A stretch of DNA of 64,000 bases. Origin: Methylococcaceae bacterium UBA1147. GTDB lineage: Bacteria; Pseudomonadota; Gammaproteobacteria; Methylococcales; UBA1147. The notes under the pieces were generated by a model. That model worked only from the letters and a program-made list of their open reading frames with translations. It made no database searches and was not told the origin of the DNA. The stretch spans positions 40,621 to 104,620 of the forward strand of contig DBZZ01000076.1 of NCBI GenBank assembly GCA_002311315.1. The letters are read 5' to 3'. Shown one piece after another: positions 47,944 to 60,493 of the stretch; position 1 is the first letter of the stretch; each line of letters opens with the position of its first letter. The position numbers and the translations under genes were made by a program.

Positions 47944-48668
47944 AGTTCCTCCCTTTAGTTCTACCGTCATACCGTTTTGAATATCGGGACATTACCCACC
48001 CTCTGGCCCCAATTTCTGGCAGTGGTCCGCACTGGCAGGTCAAAGGCCTGAATCGCTTTCACAAATTCGAAGAAACGATGATAGGCACTCACAGCAACTC
48101 GACAGCCGGGTCCACCGGATATTCCTCTTCGTCAGACACGCCGTAGCAACTATTCGGCGCAACAAGCGGGAATATTCAGAGCTTTCGATCGAATTGTAAC
48201 TCCACCACCTGTTGATGGCTACCGATTGAGGAAGGTTCAAAATCACCTGAAACATTCGAGTTTCTGGATTTTTTAGAAATCCCCGCTAAGTCGTTGGTGA
48301 GCCGACATTACTTGCATGCCTTTAAAAAAGAAGCGGTAATCAGAGAAGCCTAGAGTGATACTCCCTTAGCAGGGGAGCATCGGTTAATGGCCCACAAGTT
48401 CATGGGTTCGATTCCCATCACCCATGCATATCCTATGAAACCCAGTAAACACGAGGCATCCAGCCCAAGATTACTTCCATTTATGCTGTATACAGCCCCT
48501 ACTAGTATGTAGACGAACATAAGTAGTAATCGGAAGGGAGCCAAGCTTACAGGGAAACAAGCCATTTGCGCAGGATCGGCAGATCCAGGCGTCGCTTGTC
48601 AAGATTGGATGAATGTATTCCGATTCCTACCCGATCCACAACCAGAAAAATGACCGGCAAGCGAAAAG
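47944..48668. other. Gap upstream of the vWA operon
   Basis: Over 700 bp without a supported gene. It holds an imperfect inverted repeat at 48016-48038 (CTGGCAGTG and CACTGGCAG, eight of nine pairs, five-base loop) in the leader of the vWA gene, and a tRNA-like relic at 48353-48428. A 71-codon minus-strand frame over the relic (48350-48565) is not credible as a gene. No clear promoter was found. Confidence 0.45.
48353..48428 (+). pseudogene. Degenerate tRNA-like sequence
   Basis: GAGTGAT (48353-48359) and ATCACCC (48417-48423) pair at six of seven positions, like the GGGTGAT/ATCACCC acceptor of tRNA-Val. Between them TTAGC, GGGGAGCATC and a perfect T-arm (ATGGG, loop TTCGATT, CCCAT, 48402-48418) resemble a tRNA. 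However, the T-arm and acceptor share two bases, no five-pair anticodon stem forms, and the end is ATGCA, not CCA. I read it as a decayed tRNA gene or an old integration footprint. Confidence 0.3.
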
Positions 48669-48698
48669 AAAAAAGGGCCGCAAAGATTTTCGCGGCCC
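48669..48698 (-). terminator. Intrinsic terminator after tRNA-Gln
   Basis: On the minus strand GGGCCGC and GCGGCCC form a seven-pair stem around a ten-base loop, followed by six Ts and a further T-rich run. It starts 11 bp after the encoded CCA end of tRNA-Gln and would end the rplM-rpsI-tRNA transcript. Confidence 0.85.
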
Positions 48699-48708
48699 CT
48701 TGATGTTA

Positions 48709-48782
48709 TGGCTGGGGGAGAGGGATTCGAACCCCCGTTGACGGAGTCAGAGTCCGTAGTCCTACCACTGGACGATCCCCCA
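48709..48782 (-). tRNA. tRNA-Gln (anticodon CTG)
   Basis: A full cloverleaf can be drawn: acceptor TGGGGGA with TCCCCCA, D-arm GTCC/GGAC, anticodon stem ACGGA/TCCGT with loop CTCTGAC (anticodon CTG at plus positions 48748-48750), four-base variable loop, and T-arm with TTCGAAT. The discriminator G and the CCA end (48709-48711) are encoded. The body is 71 nt without CCA. It reads glutamine CAG codons. It lies 50 bp downstream of rpsI on the same strand with a terminator just after it. Confidence 0.97.
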
Positions 48783-48832
48783 CCAATTCGACAGACTTGC
48801 CCGGGGTTTGCCCGATGACAACCCCAATTCGA

Positions 48833-49225
48833 TTAACGTTTCGAGTATTGTGGCCGCTTTCTGGCCTTGTGCAACCCGACTTTCTTCCTTTCGACAATAC
48901 GCGAATCGCGGGTAACATATCCTGCCTTGCGCAAAGGACTCCGGTAATTCTCATCGAAATCAATCAGCGCACGGGTAATGCCGTGCCGAATCGCACCGGC
49001 CTGACCGGAAGGCCCACCGCCTGTGACCTTGATATCGAAATCAAACTTTTCGCTCGCTTCGACACATTCGAGAGCCTGTCTAGCAATCATCCGGTCAGTC
49101 TTCCTGCCAAAATAATCATCCAGTAGTTTCTTGTTGACGGTGATGCGTCCGTTGCCGGTTTTCGCATACACGCTTGCAATCGCACTCTTGCGACGACCCG
49201 TTCCGTAATATTGTGCTTCGGCCAT
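48833..49225 (-). CDS. rpsI: 30S ribosomal protein S9
   Basis: S9 is part of the 30S head, and its C-terminal tail reaches the P-site tRNA. The 130-residue protein has the standard sequence: [14 protein letters not shown] near the start, [17 protein letters not shown] in the middle, and the basic tail [17 protein letters not shown]. The penultimate lysine and terminal arginine are intact. It follows rplM by 25 bp in the usual rplM-rpsI operon. Confidence 0.98.
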   Translation of the reverse strand: MAEAQYYGTGRRKSAIASVYAKTGNGRITVNKKLLDDYFGRKTDRMIARQALECVEASEKFDFDIKVTGGGPSGQAGAIRHGITRALIDFDENYRSPLRKAGYVTRDSRIVERKKVGLHKARKRPQYSKR

Positions 49226-49250
49226 AAATCTAGTTCGCTTAAGAATAAAG

Positions 49251-49679
49251 TTAGATGTTCAGTTCTTTGGGCTGCTGTGCCTGATGACTGTGTTCGGAAC
49301 CCTTGTAGACCTTGAGTTTCCGAAACATTGCACGTCCCAGAGGATTCTTGGGCAACATGCCTTTGACCGCATTCTGAATGATTCTTTCAGGATGCGTGCC
49401 GCGTAGCTTGCCAAGACTCACAGATTTCAGGTGCCCGATGTAGCCCGTATGATGATGGTATATTTTATCTTTTTCCTTGTTACCGGTCACTCGCACTTTT
49501 TCGGCGTTTACAACGACGATGTAGTCTCCGGTATCAACATGGGGCGTATATTCTGGCTTATGCTTACCACGCAGCCGCCGCGCAATTTCAGACGCGAGAC
49601 GACCCAGGGTTTTCCCGTCAGCGTCGACGACGAACCAGTCCCGCTTCACTTCAGCAGGCTTGGCGCTAAAAGTTTTCAT
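49251..49679 (-). CDS. rplM: 50S ribosomal protein L13
   Basis: L13 is an early-assembling 50S protein. The 142-residue product reads [30 protein letters not shown] at its start and includes [16 protein letters not shown] and [19 protein letters not shown]. The ATG at 49679 matches homologues and has a GGAG ten bases upstream; an upstream in-frame ATG would add 17 unconserved residues. A promoter at 49718-49746 precedes it. Confidence 0.98.
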   Translation of the reverse strand: MKTFSAKPAEVKRDWFVVDADGKTLGRLASEIARRLRGKHKPEYTPHVDTGDYIVVVNAEKVRVTGNKEKDKIYHHHTGYIGHLKSVSLGKLRGTHPERIIQNAVKGMLPKNPLGRAMFRKLKVYKGSEHSHQAQQPKELNI

Positions 49680-49717
49680 TCTGGCTAGGCTCCGTAAACC
49701 ACATTCAAAGGGCGGGA

Positions 49718-49746
49718 ATTGTACTGGCATTTTAGGGACGATGCAA
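49718..49746 (-). promoter_or_regulatory. Probable rplM-rpsI promoter
   Basis: On the minus strand TTGCAT (plus 49741-49746) and TACAAT (plus 49718-49723) are exactly 17 bp apart, about 40 bp before the rplM start. The -10 box has five of six consensus bases. Confidence 0.6.
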
Positions 49747-49814
49747 GAGACAATTCCACTGGAAAGGCTCCGGATCCGGTGACGCCTGGCTGGGCCGAAA
49801 AACAGACAGCCAAG

Positions 49815-50120
49815 TCACCTGAACCAGGACTGCACTGGACCATTTTCGACCGCAAGAGTCACGAAACCCGGGTAGTCAATTATCTGGACACATTGTAACA
49901 GACTGGCGGCACCGATTCCCCGGGTTTTCAGATCCGGCAGCAAAGCATAGATTTCAACCACTTCGGCAAAAGAGTCTATTTCACACGCAGCAGGTGCCCC
50001 ACGCTCCACGGCGCAAACGCCGTTCTCGATGAACAGCAAGACGTCCTTCGGTGCCATCCGGCTCAGAATCCGTTTGGCAGCCTCGGCTTCCGAAAAGGGG
50101 AAATTAACCAGATGCAGCAT
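49815..50120 (-). CDS. tusB: Sulfurtransferase subunit TusB (DsrH family)
   Basis: TusB is the third subunit of the TusBCD relay that passes persulfide sulfur to TusE and MnmA for 2-thiouridine in tRNA. The 101-residue protein has the DsrH layout: MLHLVNFPF, a hydrophobic VLLFIENGVCAVERG strand, and VEIYALLPDLKTRGI. The order tusD-tusC-tusB is standard. It abuts tusC, sharing one base between stop and start. In sulfur oxidisers the paralogous dsrEFH have a different role; nothing here suggests dissimilatory sulfur genes. Confidence 0.88.
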   Translation of the reverse strand: MLHLVNFPFSEAEAAKRILSRMAPKDVLLFIENGVCAVERGAPAACEIDSFAEVVEIYALLPDLKTRGIGAASLLQCVQIIDYPGFVTLAVENGPVQSWFR

Positions 50121-50479
50121 CAGACATTGACGATTACAGTCTGCCGCCTCATTAGAGCCCCGACATCCGATCTGGGCAGAATATCAACTGCCAAGCCCAA
50201 ATCGCCGGACCGCAAACCGCGACCGGCCAGGGATTCTTGCTCTACGTACACAGAATCAATGTCGTAGATCTCGAGCGAATCGAATATTGCGCTGACATCC
50301 CTGCATTCCCGACTTTCCGGCTTTTGCCCGACTCGCAGGGAATAAACACCATCGTCGATCAGCAACAATGAGACATTCTGATCGAATGCAGCAGCGGTCA
50401 AGGTCATGTCCAGCATTTCCAGAACATGCAGGCTCGAATGCGGGGGGCGCGAAAAGACGAACAGGAAAGCCGATGTCAC
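50120..50479 (-). CDS. tusC: Sulfurtransferase subunit TusC (DsrF family)
   Basis: This is the second subunit of the TusBCD hexamer in tRNA 2-thiouridine formation. The 119-residue protein shows FVFSRPPHSSLHVLEMLDMTLTAAAFDQNVSLLLIDDGVYSL, a clear DsrE-fold start, and ends in QTVIVNV. It overlaps tusD by four bases (ATGA) and tusB by one, so the three genes are translated in tight coupling. Confidence 0.9.
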   Translation of the reverse strand: MTSAFLFVFSRPPHSSLHVLEMLDMTLTAAAFDQNVSLLLIDDGVYSLRVGQKPESRECRDVSAIFDSLEIYDIDSVYVEQESLAGRGLRSGDLGLAVDILPRSDVGALMRRQTVIVNV

Positions 50480-50892
50480 GAGTCACCTCCGAAGGTCAAG
50501 GTGCGATCCGCCTTGATCGCGGCATCTACCCACTGACCAAGACCGGAAATCCTGAACCCCTTTGCAACCAGACCTTGCAAGGAGTCATTGTCGGATTCAT
50601 TATGAGCCCACCCTCTCCGCTGCACTGCCGATACGCACACCACCAGATCAATCTTCTTCTGCGCCGCAAGTGTCGTCCAGAGGCCCACCACGTTTTTCTC
50701 ATCCTCGGGTGGAGCAGAATAGCCCAGCGCATTGTATACACCGTCAAAATAGAAGAATACCCGGTCGACCTCATGGCCGAGTTGCATCGCAGCCTTGGCA
50801 AAGCGATAGGCTGTCTCCGAACCCTGGGACGAATAAGGGGCCGAATTGACTTGTAGCGCAAATTTTAATTGTTTTACTCGCTGGAAAACCAT
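50476..50892 (-). CDS. tusD: Sulfurtransferase subunit TusD (DsrE family)
   Basis: TusD carries the sulfur-accepting cysteine of TusBCD. That residue is C86 in LVVCVSAVQRRGW and is present. The protein is 138 residues from the ATG at 50892; an ATG at 50904 is equally possible. Homologues normally begin at the K-F-A-L-Q-V strand, about eight residues in, but no start codon exists there. FYFDGVYNALG and LGQWVDAAIKADRTLTFG are family segments. The gene is divergent from bepA and heads the tusDCB operon. tusE and tusA are not in the window. Confidence 0.92.
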   Translation of the reverse strand: MVFQRVKQLKFALQVNSAPYSSQGSETAYRFAKAAMQLGHEVDRVFFYFDGVYNALGYSAPPEDEKNVVGLWTTLAAQKKIDLVVCVSAVQRRGWAHNESDNDSLQGLVAKGFRISGLGQWVDAAIKADRTLTFGGDS

Positions 50893-50903
50893 TCCACCAC
50901 GCA

Positions 50904-50935
50904 TTGACCCGCAGCAACTTGCTTGAGGCTATAAT
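50904..50935 (+). promoter_or_regulatory. Possible bepA promoter
   Basis: A perfect TATAAT (50930-50935) lies in the tusD-bepA divergent gap. The best -35 partner, TTGACC (50904-50909), is 20 bp away, longer than ideal. It would give a leader of about 165 nt before bepA. Confidence 0.35.
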
Positions 50936-51107
50936 CATTTCCTGAATCGATGACCGTGTAAAGTATCGCCGAAAATTGTCACGCACCGAGTGTCCGATTC
51001 ACCGCAAACGTCGAAGATAGAAAACCCAAATCCGGAATCGCCATTACCCACCTGGCCAACAACCAGGAAATCGTCCAAACCACATCCATGATCATCAAAA
51101 CTGATTC

Positions 51108-52616
51108 ATGAACCCATCGAAATCATCCATCTCTTTCGTCTGGATGCTGAAAACGTTGAAGAATCCCCGTTGTATTCTGGCTGCTATTACCCTGGGGTTC
51201 GGGCTACTGGCAACATTCCCGTCGTTCGGGCAGAACAACATCTCTCTGCCGGAGATCGGCGACCCGTCAGGCGCCCTGATTACCCCGACGCAGGAACGAG
51301 CACTCGGAGAAGCCTTTTTCCGGAACCTTCATGGAAAGCTCACGATCAACCAGGATCTGGAAATTCAGGAATATATCGAATCCCTGGGACAGCGTCTGTC
51401 AAGCAACAGTGACAACCCTGCACAGCCGTTCCATTTTTTCGTGGTGGTTAACCCCGCGATCAATGCCTTCGCCGGTCCCGGGGGTTACATCGGTGTCAAC
51501 GCCGGGCTAATTCTGGCAACCGAAACGGAAAGCGAACTGGCGTCGGTCGTTGCCCACGAAATTGCCCATGTAACCCAGCGTCATCTTTACCGCGCCTTCG
51601 AAGCTGCAAGCCGCATGACCATACCCTCAGCAGCTGCGCTGCTGGTCAGCGTACTGATCGGAACCCAGTCTGCACAACTCGGACAGGCTGCCATCATTGC
51701 CGCCCAAGCCGGAAGCGCTCAGCACCGGATCGACTTTACACGAGATAATGAACAGGAGGCCGACCGTGTCGGCATGCATAACCTGGCGCGATCCGATTTC
51801 GATCCGCGGGGCATGCCTGCATTCTTCGAACGACTGGACAGAACCAGCCGTTACTATCGCGATGGTCTGCCCGAATTCCTCCGAACCCACCCGGTTACCG
51901 CCTCACGGATTTCGGACACCCGCGGCCGCTCGGAGAAATTCCCCTACAGACAGTTTCTCGATTCGACAGGATACCTGTTGACAAAAGCGAAACTTAGAGT
52001 GTTGATAGGTTCGAAGCCTAATGAAATCATCCAGTATTTCGAAAGCAAACTACAGCGCGGGACGGCGATCCAGAAAGCCGTATCGCATTACGGCTATGCC
52101 CTTGGCCTGGCGGCAGTCCGGCAATACGATAGGGCTCGCCCGGTGCTCAAGGAGCTAATCGATAAAAATCCGGACGAATCGGCTTTCATCAATGCCTTAG
52201 CCGGAATGGAAGTCGAATCCGGGAACATCAGAACCGGCCTTCGTTTGTACAGAAAGGCCTTGGAACAGTCTCCGGGGCAACAGGTAATCGTGCTGGATTA
52301 TGCCTGGGCACTGGTTCAGGCCGGACAGAACAAACCAGCAGACAAGCTGCTGACTGACTATCTGCGAAATCACCAGGCGACTCCAAAGAGCTATCGCATC
52401 CTGTCACGTGCCCATGGAAACCAGGGGCATAACGCGCAAGCTCATCGTTACCTTGCCGAGGCTTATTTCCTGGCAGGGCAGACAGAACCGGCAATCAAAC
52501 ACGTCCAGATTGCATTGAAGGAAGCTTCCGGGCACCGCTATCTCACCGCCTTGATCGAAGAACGGCTGGATGTGTTTTCCAGGGAAGAAGAAGAGCGGGA
52601 AAAGAAGGAAAAATAA
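51108..52616 (+). CDS. bepA: Periplasmic M48 metalloprotease BepA-like, with TPRs
   Basis: BepA (YfgC) is a periplasmic zinc protease and chaperone that promotes correct LptD assembly and removes stalled outer-membrane proteins. The 502-residue product has a signal peptide (about residues 13-41). The zinc motif is HEIAH at 150-154 (VVAHEIAHVTQRH), and the third ligand lies in DNEQEADRVG. The C-terminal half is TPR-like with repeated paired helices. A charged tail closes the protein. Length and layout match BepA. The lptM-like gene at 35 kb serves the same LptD pathway. Confidence 0.92.
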   Translation: MNPSKSSISFVWMLKTLKNPRCILAAITLGFGLLATFPSFGQNNISLPEIGDPSGALITPTQERALGEAFFRNLHGKLTINQDLEIQEYIESLGQRLSSNSDNPAQPFHFFVVVNPAINAFAGPGGYIGVNAGLILATETESELASVVAHEIAHVTQRHLYRAFEAASRMTIPSAAALLVSVLIGTQSAQLGQAAIIAAQAGSAQHRIDFTRDNEQEADRVGMHNLARSDFDPRGMPAFFERLDRTSRYYRDGLPEFLRTHPVTASRISDTRGRSEKFPYRQFLDSTGYLLTKAKLRVLIGSKPNEIIQYFESKLQRGTAIQKAVSHYGYALGLAAVRQYDRARPVLKELIDKNPDESAFINALAGMEVESGNIRTGLRLYRKALEQSPGQQVIVLDYAWALVQAGQNKPADKLLTDYLRNHQATPKSYRILSRAHGNQGHNAQAHRYLAEAYFLAGQTEPAIKHVQIALKEASGHRYLTALIEERLDVFSREEEEREKKEK

Positions 52617-52627
52617 AGGAAACAGCG

Positions 52628-54202
52628 CTACCGATCGGAATCGACTCCCCGTTCGTATTCTCCGCGACGGCTCAATTCGCGTTTCAGGATTTTTCCCGCT
52701 GCGTTTTTCGGCAAGGCCTGCACCAAGTAGAACTTTCGCGGTACCTGGTATCTACCCAGATGCTCCCGGCACCAGTGCCGTATGACGGTTTCGTCAAGCT
52801 CGTCCGAAGCCACCACATAGGCCACTGGTATTTCGCCGTGTAGATCATGCTGCTGACCGATGACCGCTGCCTCGGTAATTCCATCCATGCGATACAGTAC
52901 TTCCTCGATGATTCGCGGGTAGACATTCATCCCGTTGACAATAACCAGGTCCTTCTTTCGGTCAACAATACTGAAGTAGCCGTCCGTGTCCTCTGTCCCC
53001 AGATCTCCGGTCAGGAACCAGCCATCACGCATGACCGCTTCGGTTTCCTCATACTGGTTCCAGTAACCGCGCATCACGTTTGGGCCGCGTACCGCGATTT
53101 CACCGACATGCCCCATTACCACACGGTTTCCCTCGTCATCAACAATCTTCATGTCGACACCAGGCACCGGCAAACCAACGGTTCCGGGTCGCGTTTCACC
53201 GCCGATCGGGTTGACGCAGGTCACCGGGGAACACTCGGTAGGACCATCGCCTTCGTAGACGGTGATTCCAAAACGTGACTCGAACTGTTTCAGTACACTG
53301 ACCGGAAGCGCAGCCCCACCCGAAACACAATAACGAATTGACCGAAACAGGCCCGTCATTTCAGGATCGGTCCGCAACAGGAGACTATACATACTGGGTA
53401 CTCCCAGATAAATGGTCGCGGAAAACCGGGAAATGGCCCTGAGTACTAGCCGGGGTTCAAAACGAGCAACCGGTACGAATGCACAGCCATGGGCCAGGCA
53501 AGCCAGCATGCCGACGGTTGCGGCAAATGCATGAAACATAGGCAGCACCAGCAAGATGATTTCTTCCCCAGGCCGCCACTCCATGGCCTGCCTCACGCTC
53601 CAGATATTGGCCGAGAGGTTAGCATGGCTGAGCATTGCACCCTTCGGCTTGCCAGTCGTGCCGGATGTATAAAGGATGGCCGCCAGATCAGCGCAAGGAT
53701 CGAAATCGATCCGTGGTGGCGGCTTGTCAAAGTCCATGACTTCGCTCCAGGAAACCGCGTTCTTGTTAGCGGCCCCCATGATGATTTCCAGGCTCAGGTC
53801 TTCGACTCCTTGCCTTACCAGCGAAGCCGTTTCATCGAAGTTACCGTGATAAATCCATGCCTGAACACCGGCATCCTTCAGAATGAATTGTATTTCCGTG
53901 GGGGTGAGCAGTATGTTGATGGGAACCACCGTTGCACCAGCCTTGACGATACCGAGATATGCAACTGCGAATTCGGCACAATTGATGCTGTACAGTCCGA
54001 CCCGGTCTCCCCGATCAACTTCCTGGTCTCCAAGATACGCCGCCACCCGGTCCGACAACTGGTCAAAAGCGCCAAAAGTCAGTATTGTTGCCTCGGACAA
54101 GACTGCGGGGCTGTCGGGATTCGCCAAGACGGAAGTCCGGATCAGTGCCGGCAAATCCGTGATTGTTGGTTTTCCGGGCTGCTGCCGTAAAGAAGTTGGC
54201 AA
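52628..54202 (-). CDS. AMP-forming acyl-CoA ligase
   Basis: This ANL-superfamily enzyme activates a carboxylic acid, probably a fatty acid, to its CoA ester through an acyl-adenylate. The 524-residue protein has the P-loop-like YTSGTTGKPKGAMLSH, the A5-type GDGPTE (usually YGxTE), GWFLTGDLG, and the C-terminal catalytic lysine in NAAGKILKREL. The exact substrate cannot be read from sequence. The start is a TTG supported by a GGAG six bases upstream. It lies 27 bp after a UbiH-type hydroxylase gene and is probably co-transcribed with it. Confidence 0.88.
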   Translation of the reverse strand: MPTSLRQQPGKPTITDLPALIRTSVLANPDSPAVLSEATILTFGAFDQLSDRVAAYLGDQEVDRGDRVGLYSINCAEFAVAYLGIVKAGATVVPINILLTPTEIQFILKDAGVQAWIYHGNFDETASLVRQGVEDLSLEIIMGAANKNAVSWSEVMDFDKPPPRIDFDPCADLAAILYTSGTTGKPKGAMLSHANLSANIWSVRQAMEWRPGEEIILLVLPMFHAFAATVGMLACLAHGCAFVPVARFEPRLVLRAISRFSATIYLGVPSMYSLLLRTDPEMTGLFRSIRYCVSGGAALPVSVLKQFESRFGITVYEGDGPTECSPVTCVNPIGGETRPGTVGLPVPGVDMKIVDDEGNRVVMGHVGEIAVRGPNVMRGYWNQYEETEAVMRDGWFLTGDLGTEDTDGYFSIVDRKKDLVIVNGMNVYPRIIEEVLYRMDGITEAAVIGQQHDLHGEIPVAYVVASDELDETVIRHWCREHLGRYQVPRKFYLVQALPKNAAGKILKRELSRRGEYERGVDSDR

Positions 54203-54229
54203 TGTCTGCTCCAGGACAGTGCTGAACCC

Positions 54230-55459
54230 TTAGATGCCTGACGAATCCAGCAGAGCCACGCCTCGCGCCAGCTTCGGAAGATTCCCTTCCAGCCCCATGG
54301 CATACCGCATCACTCTTTTTTTGGCTGGACCCAGCCGCTCCGCAAGCCCAAGGCCAAGGTTACGAAACACTTTGACGGGAAGATGCGGATTGCTGAAAAC
54401 CCGATAGAACAGATCCATGGTGGTCATCATCAAAAGGTTGTCCCTGCGGCGACTTTTTTCGTATTCAAGCAACACGGAAACGTCGGCAAAATCGTAATTC
54501 TGCATTGCCGCCGAAATAATCACCTCGGCAAGGGCGGCAGCATCCATGAACCCGATGTTGACTCCCTGGCCAGCCAGGGGATTGATTGTATGGGCAGCAT
54601 CGCCGATCAGAGCCACACCGGGCTTAACATAGTCCTGGGCATGTTGACGCTTGAGGGGGAAACTTCCGCGACCCACAATGCGGCGAAGCCCACCCAGACA
54701 GTCCGGGAATTCACGCTGAAGTTCGGCGAGCAGAACATCATCGGTCACTCCACTCAGCCGCCTGATTTCGTCCGGAGAATTGTACCAGACCAGCGAGGCG
54801 TGGTGCCCCGGCAAAGGAAGAAAAGCCTGCGGACCTGAGGGAACAAAACGTTGCCAAGTCATATCCTGCTGCCCATCTTCGGTCTCCACCGAAATCACCA
54901 ATGCGTGCTGGCGATAGTCCCAGGCAGTCACGCCGATACCAGAAACCTGTCTCACCCTTGAATGCCCGCCATCTGCGGCAACCAGTAGCCTGCCCGAAAG
55001 GGCCCTGCCGTCCTCAAGCTCAACGCTGGAGCCGTTTCCCCCATAGATAATCTTGCGGGTTGCAACCGGACAGAAAAGATCGATGTTCTCAAACTGTTCG
55101 ATCTGTTCCAGAAAGGCCAGCTGAATCACCCGGTTTTCCACGATATGTCCCAGCTGTGGTCGAGAAATGTCGTCGGCACGAAACTCGGCGTCTCCGGTGG
55201 TTTCCCAAACCCGCATCCTTTTGAACGGGCAGTAACGCCGAGACACGACGCCCTGCCAGGCCCCGACAGTCTCCATGACGGTCTGCGAAGACACGCTCAG
55301 TGCGGAAACGCGCAGGTCCATCTCCTGGTTCGGACGATACGCAGGGGGATAAACACTTTCAACGATGGCCACACGGAAGTCACCACCTCCCAGACAACAA
55401 CCCAATGCAGCGCCGACCATACCCCCGCCAACAATCAAAACGTCATATTCGTCTGTCAT
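54230..55459 (-). CDS. UbiH/UbiI-family FAD monooxygenase
   Basis: This is a 409-residue flavin hydroxylase of the family that adds hydroxyl groups to the ubiquinone ring. The FAD-binding Rossmann motif VLIVGGGMVGAALG is at residues 7-20. LVAADGGHSRVRQ is the mid-domain DG motif, and VALIGDAAHTINPLAGQGVNIGFMD is the GD motif. Whether it acts at C5 (UbiI), C6 (UbiF) or C8 (UbiH) cannot be decided here. No other ubi gene is adjacent. It precedes the acyl-CoA ligase gene on the same strand. Confidence 0.88.
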   Translation of the reverse strand: MTDEYDVLIVGGGMVGAALGCCLGGGDFRVAIVESVYPPAYRPNQEMDLRVSALSVSSQTVMETVGAWQGVVSRRYCPFKRMRVWETTGDAEFRADDISRPQLGHIVENRVIQLAFLEQIEQFENIDLFCPVATRKIIYGGNGSSVELEDGRALSGRLLVAADGGHSRVRQVSGIGVTAWDYRQHALVISVETEDGQQDMTWQRFVPSGPQAFLPLPGHHASLVWYNSPDEIRRLSGVTDDVLLAELQREFPDCLGGLRRIVGRGSFPLKRQHAQDYVKPGVALIGDAAHTINPLAGQGVNIGFMDAAALAEVIISAAMQNYDFADVSVLLEYEKSRRRDNLLMMTTMDLFYRVFSNPHLPVKVFRNLGLGLAERLGPAKKRVMRYAMGLEGNLPKLARGVALLDSSGI

Positions 55460-55675
55460 TCAGCCCATCCGAAAGAATATTATGAATCAGAAATAAAGAA
55501 AGCCGAGGACACTGGATCAGTGGAGACCATGAACTTTAACACTTTCCGTCATTGCGAGAAAATTGCTGGTTCGCTCCCACAACATGCTTGTCGCGAGATC
55601 CGGTAGCCCGAAGCACGAATTCTTTTCAAGGCAACGACGGACCACCGCTGCCATCGTAATTTATGACTGCAAACA

Positions 55676-55703
55676 TGACATGATTTTGATCGAACGTTAT
55701 AAT
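55676..55703 (+). promoter_or_regulatory. Probable gltBD promoter
   Basis: ATGACA (55676-55681, five of six consensus) and TATAAT (55698-55703, perfect) are 16 bp apart. Transcription would begin near 55710, leaving a leader of about 140 nt before gltB. Confidence 0.65.
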
Positions 55704-55804
55704 GTTCAGCTGTTTGATTTAGAGTCGATAGAAAAACGAAAAGCTACTAGCTTGTTTTTATTGATTTTTCTGGGTCGACTTGAATCCAAAACAAGATATC
55801 GTGA

Positions 55805-55830
55805 AAACCCGTTCCCGGAGAATCGGGTTT
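55805..55830 (+). promoter_or_regulatory. Leader hairpin before gltB
   Basis: AAACCCG (55805-55811) and CGGGTTT (55824-55830) form a perfect seven-pair stem with a 12-base loop. It ends 12 bases before the GAGGTG ribosome site (55843-55848) of gltB. No T-run follows, so it is not an intrinsic terminator. It could affect mRNA stability or translation. Confidence 0.45.
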
Positions 55831-55852
55831 GTAACAAACATCGAGGTGTACC

Positions 55853-60466
<4,614 letters not shown>

Positions 60467-60493
60467 TTAGGTATCAGCAGAGGTCATTAAAGA

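Larger units (their letters stand above)
55460..55852. other. Divergent region before gltB
   Basis: These 393 bp hold the gltB promoter and leader hairpin described separately. A 97-codon plus frame (55563-55856) overlaps the promoter and has no family resemblance, so it is not called. Confidence 0.5.

Noticed and set aside
48353..48428. A working tRNA at this site
   Set aside because: No five-pair anticodon stem can be drawn, the T-arm and acceptor overlap by two bases, and CCA is missing.
49815..50892. dsrEFH of dissimilatory sulfur oxidation
   Set aside because: No other dsr genes are near, and the closely overlapping order D-C-B beside ordinary housekeeping genes fits tusDCB.
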